Program-made: the position numbers and the translations under genes
Notes under the pieces: model-generated
Seen by the model: only the letters and a program-made list of their open reading frames with translations
Database searches by the model: none
What the model was told of the DNA's origin: nothing
In this document: positions 22,991 through 33,706 of the stretch, in pieces
Layout of the letters: each line of letters opens with the position of its first letter
Numbering within the stretch: position 1 is the stretch's first letter
Assembly: GCF_902167145.1 (NCBI RefSeq)
Contig: NC_050098.1
Span: forward strand, 137,342,207-137,406,206
Origin: Zea mays
Taxonomy: Eukaryota > Streptophyta > Magnoliopsida > Poales > Poaceae
Direction: 5' to 3'
DNA length: 64,000 nucleotides

Positions 22991-23886
22991 GGGCTCGGAG
23001 CCCGGTTCCTTCGCAGAGAAGGATCCTTTTCGGGGTATCCCCCTTTCCCGGTCCCTGTCGCAAGAGATAGAGAAAGAGGAAAAAGGAAAATGATACGAAA
23101 TCGAACGATGTGGCGTACCTTTTTTGGCGCGGTTATTACGGCGAAGGCGAAGCGTCGTCCGCTTCTCCTGCTAGAGGCGCCGCCTATCACGCCGCGGAGT
23201 TAATGCGACGGGGCGAGTGGTTGGCGGGGCGGCCGTTGCGCGTGCGCGAGCCGTTCGAGGAACGGATCACGGGCGCACCGTCTTCACGCCGTGGGAGGAG
23301 GCTCTCTTGCTGTCCCTGGATGGGACGTGAGCCTGGCTGACGACATGACTGCTGCCCCCGCCCGCCTGCCACCGTCATTACTGCCGGCCCACTTTCGGCC
23401 GCATTGACCGTCGCGCCAGGCTAGCGCTGCTGGGTCGTGCGCTGGGTCGCCTCGAGTCGCGGCATAGGTTCCGCAACCGAAGAGGTGCGACGGTGGCACG
23501 AGTGGCGGTGCGGTTGCTTGCATGCAGCAACTGACGCGCTGGTTGCGTGACGCGTGGGCCTGGGCCTCCAAGCTGGCGTGTCAGAAGTCGGAGAGGCGCG
23601 TCAACCTGGCGCGGTTGCATGCCGCCTGCATGGCTGCCCGCCCCTTCCGCCCGTTGGTCTGGGCAAAAGTGGGGGGTCGCCTGTAACCGCTGGGCGGTTG
23701 TGTGCACCACGCGCGGCGGTTTGGCTTCTTCTGCTCTGAGCCAGTTGGCATGACATGCGGCACCCAGCCCCGCGCCGCAGGGGAGGGCCTTGGAGCGTGT
23801 TGGAGAAGACTTAGCCCGTGGCGTTTGGGGGCGCACGTAGGGAGAGTCGCCTTTAAAAGGAGGGCGTCCCCTTTCGGAAGGCAACC

Positions 23887-24297
23887 ATGTCTTCTTCCTC
23901 CCTTATGCGTCGTGTCTTTCCATCTTCCAAGCCCCCGGATGGGGGGTATCCGCCGTCTTTCCTCCTCCTCGTTGGAGGAACGCAACTCCGTGGGAGTTGG
24001 TACCTTTCAGCCATCGTTCGGCTTCAAGGATTTTCATCATACAGCCCGGCCGCACCCCTCCACCGGTGGTCACCCAAGATGGTGACCTCCAGTTTGACGG
24101 TGGGGAAAGCGAGCCAGGCTGCGGCCTCTACCCCTCCCTCGGCCTCAAGGATTTTCGTCATCCAGGCCAAGATGGAGGATGAGGCGAGTCGGGGGGCTGC
24201 CCCCGCCTGGGTCGGCTGCCCTTTTCTTCCCCCGGCGCCTGGGGGAGAATGGCATCCTTCAGTCTCACGGGGACTTCCTCCAGCCATGCCCGGATAG
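23887..24297 (+). CDS. Candidate antisense ORF of Huck-like element
   Basis: A 136-codon frame on the strand opposite gag-pol, starting ATG at 23887 (MSSSSLMRRVFPSSKPPDGG). It is serine- and proline-rich with no recognised domain. TTTAAAAG lies at 23852-23859, about 28 bp upstream, so it resembles a TATA box but would leave a very short leader. Additional antisense ORFs between pol and the 3' LTR are known in some Tat-lineage elements such as Grande. Whether this is one of them is an inference, and it may be a chance ORF in GC-rich DNA. Confidence 0.35.
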   Translation: MSSSSLMRRVFPSSKPPDGGYPPSFLLLVGGTQLRGSWYLSAIVRLQGFSSYSPAAPLHRWSPKMVTSSLTVGKASQAAASTPPSASRIFVIQAKMEDEASRGAAPAWVGCPFLPPAPGGEWHPSVSRGLPPAMPG

Positions 24298-25850
24298 GTA
24301 GGCCGCCGTCGCTTGGCTAGGGCGCCAGTAGCCCTGGGTCTCCGTCTCCCGGCCTGAATGGCTGGTTCTCGTCCTCGGCGGGTGAGAGCCCTCCCGTCGT
24401 AACACCTGCCCCGAAGCTGCTGCCGAAGCCGCCTCGCCGCCCAGGGCGGGGGTGGTTGTCGTCGTAATCAGAACGGGCGGCGGCGAGCCGCTCGTCAGTC
24501 TTTTGTTGCTCCGCAGGCCTTCCCCATGGAGGGGGGTTGTTCGTACCTGCGGAGGGGGAACCAGAGTTCCGTTTGTAATGGCACTTCGAATGCCAGTGTT
24601 CTTGTTCATTGTGGCTGTCGAGGCCTGAACATGTATGTAATTTCGGCACGGAGCCGTGTTTTTTCCTTATTTTCGAGCACTAAGTCTCGCCTGTCGATTA
24701 TCTGAACCGCTTCACCAAGCATGAGTCGCCCCGTGTCAAGGTGACGAGTGAGGTATCCGTATCCCAGAGGCGTAGGAGTCCCTCGGCTCGATCGGCCTTG
24801 TTGTCTGAGGCTCCTCTAGCTTAGTTAAAGGGACCCCTTGGCCGCTCTTCGATGAGCCGAGGCCAGGGGTAGCGATATCAGTACGAGCAGAGGCGGAGTT
24901 GGCTCGAAAATGGGAACCTGGTTGGCCGGAGCCTAGCCGGGTTGTCCGTCGGCGGGGCCGACGCCGGAGTCGATCAGCCGAGGCCTCAGGTCGGGCTGGC
25001 GCCCTTGAAAGATGGTTGGCCGAGGCCCCAGGGGTAACCGGCCGAGCCGCCTGCTCGGGCCGGATTCCCGGAGAAGTCCCTGGATCGCGTCGCCGTCCGA
25101 GGCTGGGTCGGACCTTGCTGAAGGCGTCGTCGATGCCGAGGGTGCTGCAGCCCCCTTCAGCGTGAAGACCCGAGCCTGCAGGATCAGATTATCTTGTAGC
25201 GTGTGCCTTCTGCGGCCGCTGAGGCCAGAAAACACACCCTCGCTGCGCTTGTAAAGCCGCGTCTCTTTTCCTCTTGTTCCGAGCATCTAGACTTTCCGTC
25301 GGTAACAGGGATGTTTGTGTGGGCGAGAGTTGCTTCTCGCGGAAGGTGATGAGTGAGGTATCCGTATCCCAGAGGCGTGGGAGTCCCTCGGCTCGGTCGG
25401 CCTTGCCGCTTACGCGTACTTTCGCCCGTCCATGAGGCCCTGTCACCGATTCAGTCGAGAAGGCTTGAAGGACCGCCTCGGCAGAAGAGCTTCCGAACGT
25501 GAAGACTTGTTTGGTCCACGGAGTCGCTTTATCCGAACGCGAGTTACTTATCGCAGAAGGTGATGAGTGAGGTATCCATATCCTGGGGTCGTAGGAGTCC
25601 CTCGGCTCGGTCAGCCTTGGCTGCTTACGTGTACTCCGTCGTTTCCAGGATCCGCTTTTCGAAGTAGTCAAAAAGCACGAAAGAAATTCTGCTAACAAGA
25701 GATCTTTTTTCGAGGAAAATTTCGACGCAGAGGGGGTCTCCCCCCTTTTAGCCCCCGAGGGAGGGTCGGGCTTTGCCGAGGCGAGGCCGACCCTTCCTTG
25801 ATGACTAAACTTTGCGTGGGTGCGAGGTATATGAACAACTTGAAAACATC

Positions 25851-27734
25851 TTAAGGGTAGAAGCGACGTAGCTGTTTGATGTTCCAAGCGTTGCTGTAGA
25901 TCTCGCCTTGATTGTTGGCCAGCTTGTATGTTCCGGGCTTCAGAACTTTGGCGATGACGAATGGCCCCTCCCAGGGGGGCGTGAGTTTGTGCCTCCCTCG
26001 GGCGTCTTGCCGCAGCCGAAGCACCAGGTCGCCCACCTGGAGGTCTCGGGACCGGACCCCTCGGGCGTGGTAGCGTCGCAGGGACTGCTGGTACCGCGCC
26101 GAGTGTAGTAAGGCCTTGTCCCGAGCCTCTTCCAGCTGGTCCAGTGAGTCTTCTCGGCTAGCCTGGTTGCTTTGATCGTTGTAGGCCCTCGTCCTCGGGG
26201 AGCCGTATTCCAGGTCAGTGGGCAAGATGGCCTCGGCCCTGTAGACCAGGAAGAACAGCGTGAAACCCGTGGCTCGGCTTGGCGTTGTCCTCAGGCTCCA
26301 GACCACCGAGGGGAGTTCCTTCATCCATCGCTTGCCGAACTTGTTGAGGCCGTTGTGGATCCGGGGCTTGAGCCCTTGTAGAATCATGTCGTTGGCACGC
26401 TCTACTTGCCCATTCGACATGGGATGAGCCACGGCAGCCCAGTCCACCCGGATGTGGTGATCCTCGCAAAAATCCAGGAATTTTTTGCCGGTGAACTGGG
26501 TACCGTTGTCGGTGATGATGGAGTTTGGGACCCCGAAGCGATGGATGATGTTGGTGAAGAACGCCACCGCCTGCTCGGACCCGATGCTGTTCAGGGGTCG
26601 GACCTCGATCCACTTGGAGAATTTGTCGATGGCGACCAGCAGGTGCGTGTAGCCCCCGGGCGCCTTCTGCAAGGGACCGACGAGGTCCAGACCCCATACA
26701 GCAAAGGGCCAGGTGATGGGTATCGTCTGCAGAGCCTGAGCGGGCAGGTGGGTCTGCTTCGCATAGAATTGGCACCCTTCGCAGGTGCGGACAATTCTAG
26801 TGGCGTCAGCCACCGCCGTTGGCCAGTAGAAGCCTTGCCGGAAAGCATTCCCGACAAGGGCTCGAGGCGCTGCATGATGGCCGCAAGCCCCCGAGTGTAT
26901 TTCTTGCAGGAGTTCCTGACCTTTGGCGATGGAGATGCATCGCTGGAGGACGCCCGAGGGGCTCCGGTGGTAGAGCTCCTCCTCATCGCCCAGCAAGACG
27001 AACGACTTGGCGCGTCGCGCTACCCGCCGAGCCTCGGATTGGTCGAGGGGTAGCTCTCCCTGGCGGAGATATCGCAGGTATGGGGCCTGCCAATTTCGAT
27101 CAGGCGTGGCCCCGCTCTGCTCCTCCTCGACGTGCAGTGCCTCGGCCCCTGGGGCCGAGGGTACCTCGGGCCGAACCGAGGGCGCCTCGGGCTGAGGCGA
27201 GGGTGCCTCGGGCTCGGGCGTGTCGTCGACCTTGACGGAGGGTTGATGCAGATCCTGGGAGAAGACGTCCGGAGGGACCGTCGTTCGCCCCGAGGCTATT
27301 TTAGCCAGCTCGTCCGCAGTCTCGTTGTAGCGCCGAGCGATGTGGTTGAGCTCGAGCCCGAAGAACTTGTCTTCCAGGCGCCGAACCTCATCGCAGTAGG
27401 CCTCCATCTTCGGGTCGCGGCAGTGGGAGTTCTTCATGACTTGGTTGATGACGAGCTGCGAGTCACCGCGGGCGTCGAGGCGTCTGACCCCTAGCTCGAT
27501 GGCGATCCGCAGCCCGTTGACCAGAGCCTCGTACTCAGCCACATTGTTGGACGCCGGGAAATGGAGGCGTAGCACGTAGCGTAGGTGCTTCCCGAGGGGC
27601 GAGATGAAGAACAGGCCCGCGCCGGCTCCCGTCTTCATCAGCGACCCGTCGAAAAACATGGTCCAGAGCTCCGGTTGGATCGGAGCCGTCGGCAGCTGGG
27701 TGTCGACCCATTCGGCCACGAAGTCCGCCAACAC
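25851..27734 (-). pseudogene. Huck-like pol: RNase H and integrase
   Basis: About 627 residues in the frame one base off from the upstream pol. Order: RNase H starting FFDGSLMKTGAGAG; a proline/glutamate linker; integrase HHCC zinc finger (HSGACGHH then CEGCQFYAK); and catalytic core with Asp in GLDLVGPL, Asp in ITDNGTQF and Glu in GQVERAND. A GPY-type C-terminus (PPWEGPFVI) follows, ending LRRFYP and a stop. There is no chromodomain, as expected for Tat. The domains look intact, but expression depends on the frameshift near 27770. Confidence 0.93.
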
Positions 27735-29097
27735 CTGGGACTTGATGGCCTTCCGGGGGGCGAACGAGATTTTTTCCCATAATCTCCACCGCCCACTTTG
27801 CGATCCTGCCCGAGGCCTCTCGGCACTGGATGATCTCCCCCAGGGGGAAGGACGACACCACAGTTACCGGATGAGACTCGAAGTAGTGTCGTAACTTCCG
27901 CCTTGTCAGGATCACAGCATACAGCAGCTTCTGAACTTGTGGGTATCGAATCTTGGTCTCGGACAGTACCTCGCTGACGAAGTAGACTGGCCTCTGAATG
28001 GGCAACGCATGCCCTTCCTCTTGCCTCTCGACCACAATCGCGGCGCTAACCACCTGAGTGGTAGCAGCGACGTAGATCAAGAGGGCTTCTCCTTCAGCTG
28101 GGGGCACCAAGACAGGCGCCTTTGTAAGGAGCGCCTTCAGGTTCCCGAGGGCTTCCTCGGCCTCAGGGGTCCAAGCGAAACACTCGGTCTTCCTTAAGAG
28201 GCGGTACAGAGGCAGACCTCTTTCGCCGAGGCGTGAGATGAAGCGGCTCAGGGCCGCGAGGCATCCCATGACCCTCTGCACGCCTTTTAAGTCCTTGATG
28301 GGTCCCATGCTGGTGATAGCTGCGATCTTCTCCGGGTTGGCTTCGATGCCTCGCTCGGAGACGATGAACCCCAGGAGCATGCCCCGGGGCACCCCGAAGA
28401 CACACTTCTCAGGATTGAGCTTGACTCCTTTCGCCTTGAGACATCGGAATGTCACTTCAAGGTCGGAGAGGAGGTCGGAAGCCTTTCTTGTCTTGACTAC
28501 GATGTCATCGACGTAGGACTCGACTGTGCGACCGATGTGTTCGTCGAACACATGGTTCGTGCACCGCTGGTACGTCGCGCCCGCATTCCTCAAACCGAAC
28601 GGCATGGTGACATAGCAGTACATGCCGAACGGCGTGATGAAAGAAGTCGCGAGCTGGTCGGACTCTTTCATCCGAATCTGATGATACCCTGAGTAGGCAT
28701 CGAGGAAGGACATGGTTTCGCACCCAGCAGTGGAATCCACGATTTGATCGATGCGAGGCAGAGGGTAGGGAACCTTCGGACATGCTTTGTTGAGACCAGT
28801 GTAGTCTACACACATCCGCCATTTCCCCCCTTTCTTCCTCACAAGCACAGGGTTGGCAAGCCATTCGGGATGGAATACCTCTTTGATGAACCCTGCTGCC
28901 ATTAGCTTGTGGATCTCCTCGCCTATCACTCTGCGCTTCTCCTCGTCGAATCGGCGCAGAGGCTGCCTGACGGGTCGGGCACTGGCCCGAATATCCAGCG
29001 AGTGCTCGGCGACATCCCTCGGTATGCCGGGCATGTCCGAGGGACTCCACGCAAAGACGTCGGCGTTTGCGCGGAGAAAGTCGACGAGCACTGCTTC
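27735..29097 (-). pseudogene. Huck-like pol: reverse transcriptase
   Basis: In frame with gag and protease and opens directly after the TAG at 29098-29100. RT motifs are clear: VRKKGGKWRMCVDYTGLN, FLDAYSGYHQI, TPFGMYCYVTMPFGLRNAG and the YVDD catalytic box (ESYVDDIVVKT). The correct frame is lost near 27770-27775 in a run of six A (element strand), and the old frame then runs on to 27535 without meaning. One extra base (or two missing) accounts for the shift. RNase H continues in the shifted frame. Confidence 0.93.
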
Positions 29098-30213
29098 CTA
29101 TTTGGGGCCGAGCCCGGAACCAATCCGGATCTGCTTGGAGGTGTCGCCACTGGGGTCGAGAGGGACGGCCTTAACCGTCTCCGCTGGCTCGAAGTTGCCG
29201 GCATGACGCTTCACGTCCGGCACCTCTTTGGAAAGGTTCTCCGGGTCGGCGATGAGGGCCTCGGACTCGGCGAGGGCCTCGGCGTACTCCACGCACTCCA
29301 CGTCGCATTCGAACGCGTGTTTGTACGTGGGGCCGACGGTGATGACCCCGTTGGGGCCCGGCATCTTGAGCTTCAGGTAGGTGTAGTTGGGGACGACCAT
29401 GAACTTCGCGTAGCATGGCCTTCCCAGTACCGCGTGGTAGGTTCCTCGGAACCCGACCACCTCGAACGTCAAGGTCTCCCTTCGGAAGTTGGAGGGCGTT
29501 CCGAAGCAGACGGGGAGGTCGAGTCGTCCGAGGGGCTGGACGCGCTTCCCAGGGATGATCCCGTGGAAAGGCGCAGCGCCTGCCCGGACGGAGGACAGAT
29601 CGACGCGCAGGAGCTTGAGGGTCTCGGCGTAGATGATGTTGAGGCAGCTGCCCCCATCCATCAGGACCTTGGTGAGCCTGACGTCGCCGATGATGGGGTC
29701 GACGACGAGCGGGTATTTCCCCGGGCTCGGCACATGGTCGGGGTGGTCAGCCTGGTCGAAGGTGATGGGCTTGTCGGACCAGTCTAGGTAGACTGGCGCC
29801 GCCACCTTCACCGAGCAGACCTCCCGGCGCTCTTGCTTGCGATGCCGAGCCGAGGCATTCGCCGCATGCCCACCGTAGATCATGAAGCAGTCGCGGACCT
29901 CGGGGAACTCTCCTGCTTGGTGATCTTCGTTTTTGTCGTCGTCGCGGGCCCTGCCACCCTCCGCGGGTGGCCCGGCCCTGTGGAAGTGGCGCCGAAGCAT
30001 GACGCACTCCTCGAGGGTGTGCTTGACGGGCCCCTGATGGTAGGGGCACGGCTCCTTGAGCATCTTGTCGAAGAGGTTAGCACCTCCGGGGGGCTTCCGA
30101 GGGTTCTTGTACTCGGCGGCGGCGACAAGGTCCGCGTCAGCGGCGTCGCGTTTCGATTGCGACTTCTTCTTGCCCTTCTTCTTGGCGCCGCACGGAGTAG
30201 ACGCCTCGGGAGC
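29098..30213 (-). pseudogene. Huck-like gag end and protease
   Basis: Same frame as gag, open from the TAG at 30214-30216 to the TAG at 29098-29100. It begins with a lysine-rich segment and a partial Cys-His segment (CPYHQGPVKHTLEEC). The retroviral-type aspartic protease follows, with active-site segment LMDGGSCLNII in place of the usual DTG/DSG; DGGS is common in Tat-lineage elements. Both TAGs look like single-base changes within an otherwise continuous gag-pol frame. Confidence 0.88.
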
Positions 30214-32346
30214 CTATTCCGATGGGCGGCCCTGGGGCTGCTTGTCCTTTCGGAAGATAGCCTCAACCGCCTCCTGGCCAGAGGCGAACTTGGTGGCGAT
30301 GTCCATCAGCTCGCTCGCCCTGGTGGGGGTCTTGCGACCCAACTTACTCACCAGGTCGCGGCAGGTGGTGCCGGCAAGGAACGCGCCGATGACATCCGAG
30401 TCGGTGATGTTGGGCAGCTCGGTGCGCTGCTTCGAGAATCGCCGGATGTAGTCCCGGAGCGACTCTCCCGGCTGTTGCCGGCAGCTCCGAAGGTCCCAGG
30501 AATTTCCGGGGCGCACGTATGTGCCCTGGAAATTGCCGGCGAAGGCTTGGACCAAGTCGTCCCAGTTGGAGATCTGCCCCGGAGGCAGGTGCTCCAACCA
30601 GGCGCGAGCAGTGTCGGAGAGGAACACGGGGAGGTTACGGATGATGAGGTTGTCGTCGTCCGTTCCACCCAGTTGGCAGGCCAGGCGGTAGTTCGCGAGC
30701 CACAGTTCCGGTCTCGTTTCCCCCGAGTACTTTGTGATAGTAGTCGGGGGTTGGAACCGGGTCGGGAACGGCGCCCGTCGGATGGCCCGACTGAAGGCCT
30801 GCGGACCGGGTGGTTCGGGCGAGGGACTCCGATCCTCCCCGCTGTCGTAGCGCCCCCCACGCCTGGGGTGGTAGCCTCGGCGCACCCTTTCGTCGAGGTG
30901 GGCCCGACGGTCGCGTCGATGGTGCTCGTTGCCGAGGTGGCCCGGGGCCGCAGGCGCGGTGTTGCGCGTGCGCCCGGTGTAGACCGAGGCTTCCCACATA
31001 AATCGGGAAGTCGCGGCGTGAGGCTCCGAGGGGTATCCCTGCCTTCGGGAGGCAGTGCTCTCGGCCCGTCGGGCCGCAGCGCCTTCCAGGAGATTCTTGA
31101 GCTCTCCCTGGATTCGCCGACCCTCGGTGGTTGATGGCTCCGGCATCGTGCGGAGGAGCATCGCTGCGGCTGCCAGGTTCTGACCAACCCCGCTGGATGC
31201 GGGCGGCGGCCTGAGCCTGACATCGTTGGCGACACGGTGCTGGAGACCTTGGGGCAGGTGACGTATTTCTCCGGCCGGGGGTTGGCCCGCCCATACCTGC
31301 CCGACGTCCCGACGGATCGGCTCAAGCGCTCCTGTTCCCTCGTCGAGCCTGGCCTGCGCCCCGCGGACTGGCTCGAGCTGTGGGTCGTGACCCCCCGCCG
31401 GAACGGGGACCACAGCTAGCTCCCGCGGGATGTCGGCGCGAGGCACCGGCCTAGGAAGATCACCGTCCTCCGGCATGCCGAGATGGTTGCCTTCGGAGGG
31501 ATCCCCTAGCTCGACGTGGAAACATTCGTGGCTTGGGCCGCAGTCCTCGTCGTCAAGGCTGCGGCTACCGTCGGAACAGTCGGAGAGGCAGTAGTCACAT
31601 GCGGTCATGAAGTCCCGCATGGCACTGGGGTTGCCAAGTCCAGAGAAATCCCAACAGATGCTGGGATCATCATCTTCCTCGGACCCAGAGGGCCCGTAGG
31701 TCGAGACGTCCGTCAATCGGTCCCAAGGCGACCGCATACGAAACCCCAGTGGGGTTGCACTCGCCTCAGTGAGAGCGCTCGCCAAAGCGAGGTCGCTTGG
31801 CGGGTTGAGGCCGAGTCGAAATGACGTAAGATGGGAGTTAGTCAGTACCTTTTGGTCGACGCGGAGCGACGTAGTCACATCGGGGACTGGTTGCACCGTC
31901 ATCTCAGGTACGAGGGCGACGTCCTGCAAGCTCTCCGCGAGTGCGCCGGCGTCGTCTTCTCGCTCGGGATCAGCGTGTCGCGGGGGGACGGCGCTTGCCT
32001 TCGTCTCGAACGCGAGGTCGACGCCCGGCGTGCCCTCCGTCGGGGCGCTGGGGACGTCGATTCGCTCGACAACCGACGAAGCGCGGCCTCCCGCTTGGCC
32101 TTGGTTGCCCCGCCTCCTCCTCCGTTGGCGGGGGAGAGGACGGGGCGAGCTCGAATGTTGTTCTTCCACCACGCGGGGAAGATGTCGTCGGTTCCGCCGC
32201 CGGCGGGCGGGATGTCGGCCACCATTGTCGTTGTCGCGCGGCGGTGGAAGAAGTATCATGTCGTAGCCGCCGTCGAACGACATGAACTCGAGACTCCCGA
32301 AACGGAGCACCGTCCCGGGCCGGAGAGGTTGCTGGAGACTGTCCAT
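30214..32346 (-). pseudogene. Huck-like gag
   Basis: About 710 residues from ATG at 32346, shortly after the primer site. The first 500 residues are low-complexity, rich in Pro, Arg, Asp and Ser. The retrotransposon gag domain lies near residues 530-690 (WLANYRLACQLGGTDDD, AWLEHLPPGQISNWDDL, LRDYIRRFSKQRTELPN). Gag forms the particle that packages element RNA. The frame ends in a TAG at 30214-30216, and the expected continuation stays open downstream in the same frame, so the stop is probably a nonsense mutation. Confidence 0.9.
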
Positions 32347-32390
32347 CTGGAGCTTGACGGGAAGCTGTTCGTCAGCACGCAGCAGGGCCC

Positions 32391-32406
32391 TACCTGGCGC
32401 GCCAAC
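32391..32406 (-). other. Primer binding site of Huck-like element
   Basis: TTGGCGCGCCAGGTA on the element strand, directly inside the 5' LTR. The same sequence type recurs next to 5' LTRs of grass Tat elements. I do not name the tRNA with confidence. Confidence 0.75.
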
Positions 32407-32709
32407 TGTCGGCGTTTCGAGACCGGGGGGTCCCCGAGCCGACGAGTGAGTGTGCCGCGTGCCCCAGCCCAGATGGGTCGAGCGCGTGGGCGAGCGCGAA
32501 GGGGGGAGAGGCGAGGTGTCCGGAGACGGGCGTGAGAGAGGTGGAGATCCCGCGGCCTTCGTGTTCGTCCCGCGCCCAGGTCGGGTGCGCTTGCAGTAGG
32601 GGGGTTACAAGCGTCCACGCGAGTGAGGGAAGCGAGCGGCCCCAAGAGAGCGCCTGTCCCGTCCTCGTCCCCGCGCGGCCCACCTTCTCTAAGAAGGCCC
32701 TGGTCCTTC

Positions 32710-32718
32710 CTTTTATAG
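32710..32718 (-). promoter_or_regulatory. TATA box in Huck-like 5' LTR
   Basis: CTATAAAAG on the element strand, about 300 bp before the inner LTR end and identical in the sister LTR at 20552-20560. It is the probable core promoter driving gag-pol RNA. Confidence 0.65.
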
Positions 32719-33218
32719 GCGTAAGGAGAGGATCCAGGTGTACAATGGGGGTGTAGCAGAGTGCTACGTGTCTAGCGGAGGGAGAGCTAGCGCCCTAAGT
32801 ACATGCCAATGTGGCAGCCGGAGAGATCTTGGCACCCTGCTGGCGTGATGTCGTGGCTGTCGGAGGAGCAACGGAGCCTGGCGGAGGGACAGCTGTCGGA
32901 GCGGTCGAATCCTTGCTGACGTCCCCCTGCTTCCGTAAGAGAGCTGAGAGCCGCCGTCGTCACAGAGCTTGTGGGGCGCCATCATTGCCCATCTGGCGGA
33001 GCTAGCCAGAGGGGACACCGGTCTTGTTCTCCGTGACCCGAGTCGGCTCGGGGTAGGATGATGATGGCGCTTCCTGTTGACGTGGCGGGCCTGTGCCCTA
33101 GGTCGGGCGACGTGGGGGCTCCTCCGAAGCCGAGGTCGAATATGTCTTCCGTGGCCGAGGCCGAGCCCGAGCCCCTGGGTCGGGCGAGGCGGAGGTCGTT
33201 CGGCAGAGGCCAGGGCGG

Positions 33219-33706
33219 AGTCCGAGCCCTGGGGTCGGGCGAAGCGGAGTTCGTCGTCTTCCGGGTCTCAGCCCGAGTCCGAGCCCTGGGGTCGGGCGGA
33301 GCGGAGTTCGTCGTCTTCCGGGTCTTAGCCCGAGTCCGAGCCCTGGGGTCGGGCGGAGCGGAGTTTGCCGTCTTCCGGGTCTTAGCCCGAGTCCGAGCCC
33401 TGGGGTCGGGCGGAACGGAGTTCGCCGTCTTCCGGGTCTTAGCCCGAGTCCGAGCCCTGGGGTCGGGCGGAGCGGAGTTCGCCGTCTTCTGGGTCTTAGC
33501 CCGAGTCCGAGCCCTGGGGTCGGGCGGAGCGGAGTTCACCGTCTTCCGGGTCTTAGCCCGAGTCCGAGCCCTGGGGTCGGGCGGAACGGAGTTCGCCGTC
33601 TTCCAGGTCTTAGCCCGAGTCCGAGCCCTGGGGTCGGGCGGAGCGGAGTTCGCCGTCTTCCGGGTCTTAGCCCGAGTCCGAGCCCTGGGGTCGGGCGGAG
33701 CGGAGC
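33219..33706. repeat. 57-bp tandem array in 5' LTR
   Basis: Unit starts fall at the positions of the 3' LTR array plus 12,158, with no copy-number change between LTRs. A few units differ by single substitutions. Confidence 0.95.

Larger units (their letters stand above)
22063..25850. other. Huck-like non-coding zone between pol and 3' LTR
   Basis: About 3.8 kb with no gag or pol coding. It contains a triplicated block at 22791-22990 (feature below), a block reading GTGAGGTATCC...GGAGTCCCTCGGCTCG that occurs near 24750, 25350 and 25568, and repeated 'caaggattttc' segments near 24028 and 24148. An antisense ORF at 23887-24297 is listed separately. Confidence 0.7.

Noticed and set aside
26406..27053. 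Plus-strand ORFs across the Huck-like pol (others at 28909-29787 and 29833-31134)
   Set aside because: They are antisense shadows of the GC-rich gag-pol, which has clear domains on the minus strand.
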